Positions 49,701 to 58,054 are shown, counted from the stretch's first letter. The stretch: DNA of 64,000 bases from Prevotella sp. oral taxon 376 (GCF_003043945.1 NZ_PYXG01000003.1:186001-250000); one strand, 5' to 3'. A program made the numbers and translations. Notes: generated by a model from the sequence alone, not told the origin.

Positions 49701-51954
49701 CGAGGCGAGAAAGATACAGGGCGTTGGCAGGAACTATGCCAACCAGCCGGCCGCCTATAAGAACGAGAAAGTCATCACGCTGTACGACGGGTTTATCGAG
49801 AATCAGCCCGCAGAGATCCCGTTTGTCCTCTCCGCCCGGGCAAAATACCATATCAGCGCCGCCGCCAAAAGTGGTGAGATGAAATCGAACATATCCCCAA
49901 AATTGGAGAACGGGACCACGGTCTGGTCGAATCTCCTGTTTGCCGATGGAAAATCCACGCTAAAGGCCGACGGCACGGAAAAGGACGGAGAAGCGTCTTT
50001 TTCAAAGAAAATCAACGGTCGGATAGCCGCCATGCCGGGGATATGGCTGCGGTCGTATGTTTATCTCGAGGACGGCATCACCAAAGACCCTGACTCCTAC
50101 TGGTATGACATACAGATAGAGTACGGACCATTGACCGATTATATGCCAGCCCCGGAAGACATGGTCGCCGGAACGACCCCCGGAAAATGGCTCGGCGTAG
50201 CCGTCTGGGACAAGCCCTATCCACCCCTCGAGCCCTCCGCCTACTCGTGGAGCAAGGTACAGGGACCGGACGGCAAGCCTGGCAAGGCCGCCGAGTTCTT
50301 CCGGTTGAGAGCCGTTACCGAAAAGGCCGTGGTTGACGGCAGCGGAAAGCTCACGGCAAGCCTCTCCTACCAGGTTGAGCATGTAACGGGGGCCGACATC
50401 GAGCTGCGGGACACATCGCCCGACGGCATGAAGATACGCTACCGGGGAGACACGGGCACCCCCGCTGACACCGTGATGGGCTACGGGAGCATCTCTACCG
50501 CCACCTATGTGCTGGAGGACTACTCGCATGTGCCCCACCCGGACAACCTCGTCGTGGAGCTGCTCGGAGCTGACGGCTCTGTCCTCGACCGCCGCACGGT
50601 GCCCGTTACCTTCTCGACCGTCGCCGCCCTCGACATCAACGGTCAGCTGGGAGAGATAACAGCGAGGGTACAGGGCATGGCCGGGGGCGGCCGGAACCTG
50701 CTCAAGGGAACGGCGTTCGACAAGGAGCATCCCAACTGGTTCCGCCTGTCGTCCGGAGCGATTATCGACCCCGCCAACAAGCATGGTGGACACAACAGCG
50801 TGGACTGCTCACTGACAGGCGTGCAAGAGGACCTATACAAGGGCGTATTTTTCAAAGCGGCCGTGGAGCCTGGCAAGGAGTACACCGCCTCCGTGTGGGT
50901 ACATGGCGACCCCGCCACGATGGACCGTGGCGCCTCTCTTGAAATAGTATATACAGACCAGCAAGGGCAGCGGCAGCATATCGCCGTGGAGAGTGTCAAG
51001 CCGGCGCTGACAAATACCTGGCAGCGTTTCTCCAAGACCTTTACCGTTCCGTCCGGGGTCTCGGAGATAGAGTGCAATACCTATAATATCCGCAACGGCG
51101 GCATGCATATTGCCGAGCCGATGCTTACCTCCGGGAACATGCTCTCCGACTGGCAGCCCGCACCGGAGGACGCGGAGGCGTACCTGTCTGAGATAAAGGC
51201 GAGTATCGCAAACATATCCCTGTCGATCACGGATCTGAAGACGGGGCTCGAGTCCGTCGGCATACACCTGTTCTCGGCCGAGAAGCCGCAGATACGCCTC
51301 GTCGGCAACAATGTCGGCTTTTATGGCACGGACGGCAAGATGTACATCGGTCAGGGCGTGGATGACCAAGGCAGGGTGTACCTCATTATCTACGACAAGG
51401 ACGGAATCACCCCGAAGTACAACCTGGGTTACATGGGCATGCCGGAACTTATCGGGCATGCCGTACCCTACAGCATGGTGGTCTCGGAGAGCCTCGGCCC
51501 GATACCGCCCGGAACCGTGCTCTCCGCACAAGACTTGTGGAACGACTTGCAGACCACGCCCTATGCCTCGCTAAGGCATACGGTATGGGTCTACACGGAG
51601 GCCTACACCCTTGACGGGCAGGGTAACAGGCTGTACCAGTACGGGGGAGTATACAACGGCATGTATGACAGCCCGGCGGTGGACAGCGACAACAAGCCAA
51701 CCGGTAACAAACTTCCGGAGAACCCACAGGGAGCATACATTGGCGTATGGGACACCTCCGACCCAAACCACAATCTGAAGAGCACGACCATTCTGTACAA
51801 TTACCCGAATGTCGAGGGGCGGCACGCCGAGCGATTGAAGGTAAATTATCATAAGGATTACTACGGCCCCGGACTGGACAGGTACATGCTGAGTCTGAGG
51901 GGCGGAGACTATGAGGAGAATATGACCGTCCCGCTGGCTTTGGTGAATCCGTGA
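46741..51954 (+). CDS. Large tail-tip/fibre protein with collagen-like repeat
   Basis: 1737 residues, the largest protein here. The first ~430 residues are beta-rich and probably attach to the tail. After GDGSFGHSHSNISLLESM there is a helical linker, then a repeated beta region (for example GNLSLGKAGNTIFAVRPIGK). At about 947-960 comes a collagen-like run KGDKGDKGDKGD, usual in trimeric fibres. Near residue 1315, GGGRNLLKGTAFD begins a jelly-roll-like module of the carbohydrate-binding type. The C-terminal ~350 residues are the likely receptor-binding tip (KMYIGQGVDDQGRVYLIIYD). It probably recognises capsule or outer-membrane glycans of the host. Confidence 0.8.
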   Translation: MDILLKPDSLCLAGTMSHFVISTGNEITLVLKFADTDTIVVQHTYTPSKSNRVEVDLQSIITPLLSFRLQDISEVYRQPSIVRKFTAVLSEVGTSNTESWSFSVLRAGIDHFADSASNWLRSNFLTWQPTVKPVTYYTPEFLTYYAQTDSVCKCKGYVDNNGKYDEILISMGNLSAGYAWTIPVQYAIIAGKINALPSYYDVWVENTNGERLTYIQRYYASDIRSEQEQWVLFENSLGGVDTFRAYGNSENTAKHTHNIAEIENDSEEYRVDTTREYKKNTGHLSAPERKWLLDFFPSLGKYLYAGTHIRRIVVTESEVSWQTRELPSSYTFTYKYADSRPYLNLSRTDIPAEVLDIKIPDIGSFTVAPRLVELDRLPLSGGALFPVQSPYSDKWSTTTAAAVLDWLSREITSAYKGDGSFGHSHSNISLLESMTKFGNYLLIGAKKISAGLADVATKALGLDPKSSDWDKILRKDTPDMAQELIRFLKGIALGEENGRYYLDGDGFARLYRLVVSSVTSSRYAAGDEGRGYSLYEDEHGTGTLEVDNLKVRKKMTVAELEVRKKTYTSGNLSLGKAGNTIFAVRPIGKDGAPMGNMVFAVGGVAIAVRDGGVEVLGKRSEHETPSYYRCYFISTDGDRTIDNCWRIGDQAKCQTSNLVEGTTMNVANRYYWRIVVGKGTETLEDGRQYHYVDLSNEKAPVVEIPPRVAGSASRLYKSVDGEATLSWEEYTATYPVEPQAGDVYLFAHTDGAGSQPEVIIYTTAAEHTILVPKQDDIYRTAAGKYYRADLDYNSDLWVEVSPGLRTCTGYDLSVANDTPHTGDDIVQEGSQTDPERQGLIVLDADDGISKYKGIDSFSYKGKRKQHIGDTVELEVNRLTIVSSAPDGTPESYPVPCDMGAWTARPYPYYARVSKDGSLWLCANPAGAKPTDIPSDGSTVWRKQVSKGGKGDKGDKGDKGDAVSSYTYIRYSDDGGQTFTAAEAGKLAEARKIQGVGRNYANQPAAYKNEKVITLYDGFIENQPAEIPFVLSARAKYHISAAAKSGEMKSNISPKLENGTTVWSNLLFADGKSTLKADGTEKDGEASFSKKINGRIAAMPGIWLRSYVYLEDGITKDPDSYWYDIQIEYGPLTDYMPAPEDMVAGTTPGKWLGVAVWDKPYPPLEPSAYSWSKVQGPDGKPGKAAEFFRLRAVTEKAVVDGSGKLTASLSYQVEHVTGADIELRDTSPDGMKIRYRGDTGTPADTVMGYGSISTATYVLEDYSHVPHPDNLVVELLGADGSVLDRRTVPVTFSTVAALDINGQLGEITARVQGMAGGGRNLLKGTAFDKEHPNWFRLSSGAIIDPANKHGGHNSVDCSLTGVQEDLYKGVFFKAAVEPGKEYTASVWVHGDPATMDRGASLEIVYTDQQGQRQHIAVESVKPALTNTWQRFSKTFTVPSGVSEIECNTYNIRNGGMHIAEPMLTSGNMLSDWQPAPEDAEAYLSEIKASIANISLSITDLKTGLESVGIHLFSAEKPQIRLVGNNVGFYGTDGKMYIGQGVDDQGRVYLIIYDKDGITPKYNLGYMGMPELIGHAVPYSMVVSESLGPIPPGTVLSAQDLWNDLQTTPYASLRHTVWVYTEAYTLDGQGNRLYQYGGVYNGMYDSPAVDSDNKPTGNKLPENPQGAYIGVWDTSDPNHNLKSTTILYNYPNVEGRHAERLKVNYHKDYYGPGLDRYMLSLRGGDYEENMTVPLALVNP

Positions 51955-51995
51955 GGTCTGGTTTGAGCATTATTTTAAAAATAAGGAAATACATT

Positions 51996-52511
51996 ATGGC
52001 AAAAGTAAGTGAATTAGAAATTAAGAATCCTTCGGATCTTCCGAGGGCGGAGAGCTTAGAGGGCGTCAGCCTGCCCTTTGTGAGTAGAAATAGGCTGGTT
52101 ACGGCGGCCGTCTCCGACTTTGTGGAGGCGTGCAAAGTGCCCGTGAACGAGTTCATCACGGAGAAAGGCACGGAGTTTGATAAGAACCTCGACGCCGTGA
52201 AGAAGCCCATAGTGCAGGTGTCCGGGAACAGTGTTACCATGCTCCCCAACAAGTTCTACCACATCCCCATGCCGGACGCCGGCGGGGCGTACACCCTGAC
52301 CCTGCAGGCTCCTACGGACACGGCGAGCACCAACGACTACGAGGGTGGTTTTGACACCGGGGCCACGGCACCGACCATCACCTTCCCGGCCAATGTGGAC
52401 TGGGGTGAGGTGGACATGAGCATCTTGGCCAACACGCACTACGAGTTCTCCATCCGCTACGACAGCGTGAAGAACAAGTATTATGGAGTTATATACAGCT
52501 GGGCATTATGA
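51996..52511 (+). CDS. Fibre-associated beta protein
   Basis: 171 residues from the ATG at 51996 (AAGGAAA upstream). It begins AKVSELEIKNPSDLPRAESL and continues as beta strands (NSVTMLPNKFYHIPMPDAGG; GATAPTITFPANVDWGEVDM), like fibre or appendage subunits. Last four bases overlap the next gene. Confidence 0.6.
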   Translation: MAKVSELEIKNPSDLPRAESLEGVSLPFVSRNRLVTAAVSDFVEACKVPVNEFITEKGTEFDKNLDAVKKPIVQVSGNSVTMLPNKFYHIPMPDAGGAYTLTLQAPTDTASTNDYEGGFDTGATAPTITFPANVDWGEVDMSILANTHYEFSIRYDSVKNKYYGVIYSWAL

Positions 52512-53224
52512 GGAATATCAGAAGAAGACTGATGATTACAGAGGCGGCACACCAGAAATGGCTCAATACGCCGATAGATTTCGAGGACGCCGAGGTCAAG
52601 CGCATCTGCGTGGAGAACTTCGGTGGCGAGAGCGGAATCACGAACAAGAGATACGGAACTGTCGGCGTGGCAGGAATGGCGGGCGAGCTCACACGCAGAC
52701 AAGCGGCGGAGGTTAGCTATTTCGGGGATCTCTTTAGAGACAATCCCGCCATCGTCAAGTTTAATGAATTCCGGTACTTCACGGGGTATTTCTCCGGAAG
52801 TATCATCAAGAGACAGGCCTTTTGCAAGGGCAGTGTCAATCTCACGGAGATTACGACACCGCCGACAACAAGGGTACTCTCCTACTACTGGCTCTTCCAA
52901 GATGCCCTCCCGAACGCCCTTACGAAAGTTACCCTCAACGAGGGGCTGGAGAGCATACAATATATATTTCTGGATAAAGCCACATCCTTACGGAAGCTGG
53001 TATTACCAAGTAGCTTGCGGGAGATTAAATCGGGCAGCATGACGTACTATGGTCTCAAATTATCCGTCCTTGTCCTCAAATCGGCCGTGCCGCCTGTTAA
53101 CACGCAACCGCCGAACCTGATATCCGTGGACATGTATGTGCCCGACGAGAGTGTCGGGCTCTACAAGGCGGCTGACGGGTATCAGGCAGACAAGGTGCAT
53201 CCCATGAGCGAATATCAAGAATAA
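52508..53224 (+). CDS. BspA-like leucine-rich repeat protein in the fibre cluster
   Basis: 238 residues. Residues about 90-205 carry LRR_5/BspA-type repeats (ALTKVTLNEGLESIQYIFLD; SLRKLVLPSSLREIKSGSM; LSVLVLKSAVPP), a fold that Bacteroidales use in surface adhesins. No signal peptide, and it is coupled to fibre genes, so it is probably a virion adhesin or receptor-binding protein. The N-terminus (RRRLMITEAAHQKWLNTPID) would attach it to the fibre. Confidence 0.7.
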   Translation: MRNIRRRLMITEAAHQKWLNTPIDFEDAEVKRICVENFGGESGITNKRYGTVGVAGMAGELTRRQAAEVSYFGDLFRDNPAIVKFNEFRYFTGYFSGSIIKRQAFCKGSVNLTEITTPPTTRVLSYYWLFQDALPNALTKVTLNEGLESIQYIFLDKATSLRKLVLPSSLREIKSGSMTYYGLKLSVLVLKSAVPPVNTQPPNLISVDMYVPDESVGLYKAADGYQADKVHPMSEYQE

Positions 53225-53237
53225 TTATTTTACGACT

Positions 53238-54011
53238 ATGATACGATACAGAAAAGACAACGAGATTTACAACGGCCGCTACATCAAGGTAGACGGCATG
53301 GTGATTGTCAACCCCACGGAGGCCATGCTGGAGCAGCTGGGCTTCACGAGGGAAGAATACGAGCCCGAGATCCCGGTACAGACAGAGCCGGACACCGGCG
53401 AAGTCATCAACCAGCTGAAGGAGCTGCTTGCCGATAAGATAGATGGTCTTTCGGACGAGGATGCCGCCGCCAAGCCCGCCCTTTATCCGTCATGGATGAG
53501 CAAGGTCGGCAAGGAGGTCAAGGCGGGCGAGAGGCTGTGGTTTGGCGGGCGCTTATACAAGGTCGTGCAGACGCACACCGTGGAGCGGCAGCACCAGCCC
53601 TCCGTGTATACGGCGGCTCTCTACGCCGAGATTGGAGACACCGACCCCACCAAGGGCACGCTTCAAAACCCCATTGCCTTTTTGATTGGCATGTCCCTAA
53701 AGAAAGGCTTGTACTACAGGCAGGACGGGGTGCTGTACAAGTGCGTAGAGAATTTGGACAACTGCACCTGGAACCTGAAGGACATCCCCCGCTATGCGCA
53801 GGTGTATGACCCGGCAACGGGTGGCGCAGAAACGCCTGCGGAGCCGGGCAGCAGCAAGGACAACCCGATCATGTTCCAGGTGGGAGTCAGTTTGAAAGAA
53901 GGCAAGTACTACAAGCAGGCGGGCGTGGTATACAAGTGCCTGAAGTTCGTGCCCAACTGCATGTACGACCTTAAACTCCTCGTGGCGCAGAAGTTCGTCG
54001 AGAAGGCGTAG
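53238..54011 (+). CDS. Tail-fibre accessory protein with duplicated carbohydrate-binding-like units
   Basis: 257 residues. The start (MIRYRKDNEIYNGRYIKVDG) is typical of phage fibre-assembly proteins. GERLWFGGRLYKVVQTHT (97-114) resembles a chitin-binding CBM5/12 core. Two related units follow: NPIAFLIGMSLKKGLYYRQD (144-163) and NPIMFQVGVSLKEGKYYKQA (209-228), each continuing with VYKC or LYKC and a Cys about eight residues on, an internal duplication. Last gene of the tail operon. Confidence 0.65.
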   Translation: MIRYRKDNEIYNGRYIKVDGMVIVNPTEAMLEQLGFTREEYEPEIPVQTEPDTGEVINQLKELLADKIDGLSDEDAAAKPALYPSWMSKVGKEVKAGERLWFGGRLYKVVQTHTVERQHQPSVYTAALYAEIGDTDPTKGTLQNPIAFLIGMSLKKGLYYRQDGVLYKCVENLDNCTWNLKDIPRYAQVYDPATGGAETPAEPGSSKDNPIMFQVGVSLKEGKYYKQAGVVYKCLKFVPNCMYDLKLLVAQKFVEKA

Positions 54012-54111
54012 TTCGCACTGTGCTTCATCCCGGAGACGGGCTACTCTTACTCATTAATTATGCCTGTTAGCAGTTTAGCTGCCATGTGAATTTTGTAAGA
54101 AGGAAAGAAAG

Positions 54112-54150
54112 AAGGTGGAAAACAAGATTTTTATTGCTTTCCACCTTTTA
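54112..54150. terminator. Terminator between the tail operon and the integrase gene
   Basis: AAGGTGGAAA (54112-54121) pairs perfectly with TTTCCACCTT (54138-54147); T-rich on both sides, so it probably works in both directions for the two convergent transcripts. Confidence 0.8.
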
Positions 54151-54171
54151 TTATATATATAGGAGAGAGTA

Positions 54172-55362
54172 TCATAATACGCCCTTGTAATTCAGCAGCA
54201 GGTCATTGGCGTTTTGTAAATCTTTGGGCGTATAAATGTCTGTGATAAGGATTGAGGAATGCCGCGCCTGGTCCCTTACAGTTAGAATATCCGTATTGGC
54301 ACGAAGCATGTTGGTGATTCCTGTATCCTTCAGGCTGTAGAACTTATAGCGATCTGTCATTTTTAGATTTTTCCGTATGTAATGATGCCAATAGTCCCGG
54401 AATGATTTTTCGCTTCTTCGCTCTGGTCCGGGAGCAAATCCGTGACTAAACAAGTAATAATTGCTTGGGCTGTCGAAGATGTGCAGGTCAATCATCAGTC
54501 TGAGAACATGGTCAGGCATGGTTAGCAGCGCGTCATTATGATTCTTTGTATTCAGGCCATGAAGAAACAGAGTCTTCTTCTTGATGTTGAAGTCGCCAAT
54601 CTTTAGATAGCTCATTTCTTTCGGGCGCACAAAGAGGTAGTGAAGAATGTAGCATGCGAGCAGGTAATGCCTGTTGTGTTTCCATGCCCAGTTTTTAATT
54701 TTTATCAACACATCATCGGGTATGACATCCCGGTTCTTTAGTTGCCGATTTCGCTTAACGCAAGAATAGCCCTCTGTGGGATCGTTTGGAATATACCCGC
54801 GTTCGACCAGATATTTGCAAAAAGTCTTAAGCCATGATAGATAGTTATTTCTTGTCCTTATCGTATTGTTTCTGTCAATAAAGATGTAGTCCAGGAATTG
54901 TCCTACCAGAACTTTGTTAAACTGGTAGCTATAATGCAGGTTGATTTTCTCTTTCTCCTTCCATTTCCTCAGTATTCGGATCCGACTGGTATAAGACGCG
55001 ACGGTGTCTTCCCTCATGTTGCCTTCTCCAAGCATCTTTAGTAGATATTCTTCATACCTCCCGCAAGCATCATCAAAGGATGTGTATTCCAGAGGCTGCA
55101 CAATCTCCACCCACGGGTTCCATCCCTGCACGAGTTTTTCCGTCAGCCTCTTGATGAGAGCCTCTCCGTATGCGCGTTGCGCCCTCTTGCCCTTGATATG
55201 CCCAAGCATAAATTTTTTCAGGCACATCTTTCCTCGGGAAGGATCGAACGCTGAAAGAGATACATAACATTCCGAAGCCTGATGTAGCCTCGGGGTTTTC
55301 CAAGCGACAATCTCCTCGATGGCTGTCTTTCTTTTTTGAGTAACAAAATTTTTTTTAGGCAT
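54172..55362 (-). CDS. Tyrosine recombinase, phage integrase
   Basis: 396 residues. N-terminal arm-binding and SAM-like core-binding domains are followed by the catalytic domain: Arg246 (LFVRPKEMSYL), then KFYSLKDTG (340-348), where the second Arg of the HxxR box is replaced by Lys345 as in many Bacteroidetes recombinases, then ARHSS with His368 and nucleophile Tyr377 (ITDIYTPKD). It integrates at the tRNA-Pro 3' end 100 bases away and excises the prophage together with an excisionase that I cannot identify. Read leftward, towards the tail genes. Confidence 0.92.
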   Translation of the reverse strand: MPKKNFVTQKRKTAIEEIVAWKTPRLHQASECYVSLSAFDPSRGKMCLKKFMLGHIKGKRAQRAYGEALIKRLTEKLVQGWNPWVEIVQPLEYTSFDDACGRYEEYLLKMLGEGNMREDTVASYTSRIRILRKWKEKEKINLHYSYQFNKVLVGQFLDYIFIDRNNTIRTRNNYLSWLKTFCKYLVERGYIPNDPTEGYSCVKRNRQLKNRDVIPDDVLIKIKNWAWKHNRHYLLACYILHYLFVRPKEMSYLKIGDFNIKKKTLFLHGLNTKNHNDALLTMPDHVLRLMIDLHIFDSPSNYYLFSHGFAPGPERRSEKSFRDYWHHYIRKNLKMTDRYKFYSLKDTGITNMLRANTDILTVRDQARHSSILITDIYTPKDLQNANDLLLNYKGVL

Positions 55363-55413
55363 TTCTAAATTTTTGAGTGAAATGCCCGATTGATTTAACT
55401 ATAGAATTTCTCG

Positions 55414-55428
55414 CCGACTTTTCGCCGA
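55414..55428. repeat. Probable integrase arm-type site, right
   Basis: CCGACTTTTCGCCGA, identical to 6496-6510 and in the same orientation. The flanks extend it to TCGCCGACTTTTCGCCGACC, itself a tandem of CGCCGA. Confidence 0.6.
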
Positions 55429-55471
55429 CCTTTTTACCCCCGACAAAGCAAAAGAAACTGATTATCAGCCA

Positions 55472-55503
55472 CTTTGCTTTGTTTTGGTCGGGATGACCAG
55501 ACT
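55472..55503. other. attR
   Basis: Overlaps the 3' end of tRNA-Pro and matches attL (6391-6422) at 30 of 32 positions. An inverted copy of CTTTGCTTTG's complement lies at 55443-55452, forming a hairpin with it that may serve the integrase or close the tRNA transcript. Confidence 0.9.
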
Positions 55504-55560
55504 CGAACTGGCGACCCCTTCGTCCCGAACGAAGTACGCTACCAACTGCGCTACATCCCG
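55485..55560 (-). tRNA. tRNA-Pro (anticodon CGG)
   Basis: Full cloverleaf on the minus strand: acceptor CGGGATG/CATCCCG, discriminator A, encoded CCA; anticodon stem CTTCG/CGAAG with loop TTCGGGA (anticodon CGG, codon CCG); T arm GCCAG-TTCGAGT-CTGGT. It is the prophage integration target and stays intact. Confidence 0.97.
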
Positions 55561-55570
55561 ATTGCGGGTG

Positions 55571-55578
55571 CAAAGATA
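55571..55578 (-). promoter_or_regulatory. -7 box of tRNA-Pro
   Basis: TATCTTTG, read leftward, 10 bases before the tRNA 5' end; a weak TTTC lies 21 bases upstream as -33. Confidence 0.7.
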
Positions 55579-55618
55579 CGGTAAAAATATGAAACGAGGG
55601 AATTTTTATAGGGAAAAA

Positions 55619-55650
55619 TTTGCAGATTCGGCTTTAAAAGCGTATCTTTG
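55619..55650 (+). promoter_or_regulatory. Promoter of tRNA-Phe
   Basis: TTTG (55619-55622), exactly 20 bases, TATCTTTG (55643-55650); the tRNA starts at 55669. Confidence 0.85.
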
Positions 55651-55668
55651 CATCACTTTTTCATACTT

Positions 55669-55741
55669 GGTACCTTAGCTCAGGTGGTAGAGCAATGGAC
55701 TGAAAATCCATGTGTCCTTGGTTCAACTCCAAGAGGTACCA
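55669..55741 (+). tRNA. tRNA-Phe (anticodon GAA)
   Basis: Acceptor GGTACCT/AGGTACC, D arm GCTC-AGGTGGTA-GAGC, anticodon loop CTGAAAA (GAA), T arm CTTGG-TTCAACT-CCAAG, discriminator A. CCA is not encoded, unlike the neighbouring tRNA-Pro. Confidence 0.97.
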
Positions 55742-55756
55742 CATATATTAGTCTTT

Positions 55757-57949
55757 ATGAGAAAGTTTAGAAGATTATTCCTGATTGTTCTTATTGCCCT
55801 TTGTTCCATGCCGTCGAGAGGGCAGATCTTGCTGGTGAAAGACGGAAAAGCCAAGGCTTCCATCGTTTTGACCGACCCAACTGCCGAAACCCGGCAGGCT
55901 GCCGAGTTGCTGAATAAGTTTGTCGAACGCATATCGGGCACTCAACTGCCCTTGGCACCCCAGTCGAAAGTCAGGCGAAACGGCGTGTTCATCGGTGGAA
56001 AGAGCGCAGGTTTGGACACCGACGGTTATCAGGTGGAGTGCCGCGCCGGCTCGCTGTTCATCACTTCGGGGGGTGGTCGGGGAGCGATTTATGGCGTCGT
56101 GGCCCTGTTGGAGCAGTATATGGGTGTGAACTATTGGGCTTATAAAGCCTACGACTGCCCCCGCAGGCCGACCCTTGAGTTGCCCGCGATGCGGTTGCGC
56201 GAGGTTCCCGCCTTCCGTTTCCGCCAGACTTTCAGCTATGGAAACGATGATCCCGACTATGTATTATGGTATAGGCTGAACCATCAGAGTGAGGTGTTCG
56301 CCTCTAATCTCTGGGTGCATACCTTCAACCAAATACTTCCGGCCTCGATATATGGTACGAGCCATCCTGAATACTACTCCTTCCTGAACGGCGAACGGCG
56401 GCCGGGGGCGCATAGCCAGTGGTGCCTTACAAATCCAGAAGTTTTCGAGCTCGCCTGCCAGAAGATTGATTCCATCTTCAAGGCGAACCCGGGGAAGACC
56501 ATGATCAGCGTGAGCCAGAACGACGGCAACAATACTTATTGCCAGTGCGAGGCATGTCGGGCGGTGGACGAATATGAGGGCTCGCCCTCGGGTAACCTCA
56601 TCCGATTCCTCAATAAACTGGCGGAACGGTTTCCCGACAAGCAGTTCTCCACCCTTGCTTATCTCTATAGCATGCACCCGCCGAGGCATGTGAGGCCACT
56701 GCCCAATGTCAACATCATGCTCTGCGACATCGACTGCAAGCGCGAGGTGCCGCTCACGGACAATGCATCGGGCCGTGACTTCATGCGTGCCCTTGAAGGA
56801 TGGGCTCGCATCTCTGACAATATCTTCGTATGGGACTATGGGATTAATTTCGATAACATGATTGTTCCTTTCCCCAACTTCCATATCCTGCAGAAGAATC
56901 TGCAACTTTTCAAGAAGAACCATGCCACCATGGTCTTTGAGCAGGTCAACGGACAGCGGGGCACCGACTTCTCGGAAATGCGTGCCTATATGCTCGGCAA
57001 GCTGATGTGGAACCCTAATCTTAATGCCGATTCGTTGATGCAGACTTTCCTCAACGGCTATTATGGCAAGGCAGGCAAGTATCTTTATGAGTATCAGAAG
57101 GTGTTGCAGGGAGCTTTGCTGGCTTCGAATACCGACCTCTGGATCTATGATTCGCCCGTTTCCCACAAGGAAGGAATGCTCAATGGGCATTGTATGGCGG
57201 TGTATCAGGAACTCTTCGACAAGGCTGAAGCTTCCGTGCGCGGGGATAGCATGCATCTCGCAAGGGTGCAGATAGCCCGTCTGCCCATACAGTATAGCGA
57301 ACTCGAAATAGCCCGTACGCAGACCGGACTTGACAAGGCGGCCGTGGAGCGCAAGCTCGAGACTTTCAGGGAGCGCTGCGCGAAGTATCATATTGTCCAC
57401 CTCAATGAGCGTAATAATCTTGTGCCTGATTACTGCCGGCTTTATGAGGAACGCTTCCTGCCCCATGTCAACAGCAACAAGGCCGCGGGCGCCAAGGTGG
57501 TGTGGAACCACGCGCCGGCCGCCCGCTATCAGCCTATTGCCGACAAGGCTCTCACCGACGGGCTTTATGGTGGCGCGTCGTATGTGGAGAGTTGGGTAGG
57601 ATGGGAAGGCGAGGATGCCGACTTCGTACTGGATATGGGTGAGAAGAAAACTTTCAGCAGCATCACGACCGACTTTCTGATGCAGTCGGGGGCATGGGTG
57701 TTGCTTCCCCAAAGCGTAACCTATAGTTATTCTCAGGACGGTAAGACCTTTACTGACTTGGGTACTCGTGAGTTTGTCGAGGACCGCGACCCCAGTATCA
57801 AATTCGTTCCCGGCGAGGTGAAAGGGCCTTCTCCCGTTACGGCGCGTTATATCCGCGTGGTGGTAAAGACCATCGGCCTGTGCCCATCGTGGCATTATGG
57901 AGTAGGCTATCCGGCCTGGTTCTTCCTTGACGAGGTGAATGTGAAATAA
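55757..57949 (+). CDS. DUF4838 glycoside-hydrolase-like secreted protein with C-terminal discoidin-like module
   Basis: 730 residues from the ATG at 55757; an earlier in-frame ATG lies inside the tRNA and is not used. Signal peptide FRRLFLIVLIALCSMPSRG. Residues about 25-125 are the GH20/GH67-type N-terminal alpha-beta domain (AELLNKFVERISGTQLPL), then a DUF4838 barrel (HPEYYSFLNGERRPGAHSQW; ISVSQNDGNNTYCQCEAC; VFEQVNGQRGTDFSEMRAYM). The last 140 residues (GWEGEDADFVLDMGEKKTFS) look like an F5/8-type binding domain. It probably acts on host or dietary glycans in the periplasm or outside. The start is 15 bases after tRNA-Phe with no room for another promoter. Confidence 0.8.
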   Translation: MRKFRRLFLIVLIALCSMPSRGQILLVKDGKAKASIVLTDPTAETRQAAELLNKFVERISGTQLPLAPQSKVRRNGVFIGGKSAGLDTDGYQVECRAGSLFITSGGGRGAIYGVVALLEQYMGVNYWAYKAYDCPRRPTLELPAMRLREVPAFRFRQTFSYGNDDPDYVLWYRLNHQSEVFASNLWVHTFNQILPASIYGTSHPEYYSFLNGERRPGAHSQWCLTNPEVFELACQKIDSIFKANPGKTMISVSQNDGNNTYCQCEACRAVDEYEGSPSGNLIRFLNKLAERFPDKQFSTLAYLYSMHPPRHVRPLPNVNIMLCDIDCKREVPLTDNASGRDFMRALEGWARISDNIFVWDYGINFDNMIVPFPNFHILQKNLQLFKKNHATMVFEQVNGQRGTDFSEMRAYMLGKLMWNPNLNADSLMQTFLNGYYGKAGKYLYEYQKVLQGALLASNTDLWIYDSPVSHKEGMLNGHCMAVYQELFDKAEASVRGDSMHLARVQIARLPIQYSELEIARTQTGLDKAAVERKLETFRERCAKYHIVHLNERNNLVPDYCRLYEERFLPHVNSNKAAGAKVVWNHAPAARYQPIADKALTDGLYGGASYVESWVGWEGEDADFVLDMGEKKTFSSITTDFLMQSGAWVLLPQSVTYSYSQDGKTFTDLGTREFVEDRDPSIKFVPGEVKGPSPVTARYIRVVVKTIGLCPSWHYGVGYPAWFFLDEVNVK

Positions 57950-57975
57950 TCCTATGAACTGCAGGATATGCAGGC

Positions 57976-58023
57976 AACGGGGATTCCCATTCATGGCCGA
58001 TGCGCCACATGGGAATCCCCGTT
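57976..58023. terminator. Bidirectional terminator between the DUF4838 gene and murF
   Basis: AACGGGGATTCCCAT (57976-57990) pairs perfectly with ATGGGAATCCCCGTT (58009-58023), 15 bp, between two convergent genes. Confidence 0.85.
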
Positions 58024-58054
58024 TCTGTTGTTAGCTCCTGTTCTCACTCCTTTT

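Larger units (their letters stand above)
6402..55503. mobile_element. Complete tailed-phage prophage integrated in tRNA-Pro
   Basis: About 49.1 kb between two att repeats. It contains a repressor/Cro switch, primase-helicase, prohead protease, capsid, large terminase, portal-like, holin, endolysin, tape measure, fibre and tyrosine integrase genes, none visibly broken, so it may be inducible. A long tape measure (1322 residues) with no sheath or contractile-tail gene suggests a siphovirus. Gene order is unusual: the capsid block precedes the terminase block, and the tail block is split from it by a 10-kb accessory region. The tRNA gene stays whole because the phage supplies its 3' end. Confidence 0.95.

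Noticed and set aside
46741..54011. A diversity-generating retroelement acting on the fibre genes
   Set aside because: There is no reverse transcriptase and no template repeat in the window.
56264..57994. 576-codon minus-strand frame opposite the DUF4838 gene
   Set aside because: Antisense shadow, begins in the bidirectional terminator region.
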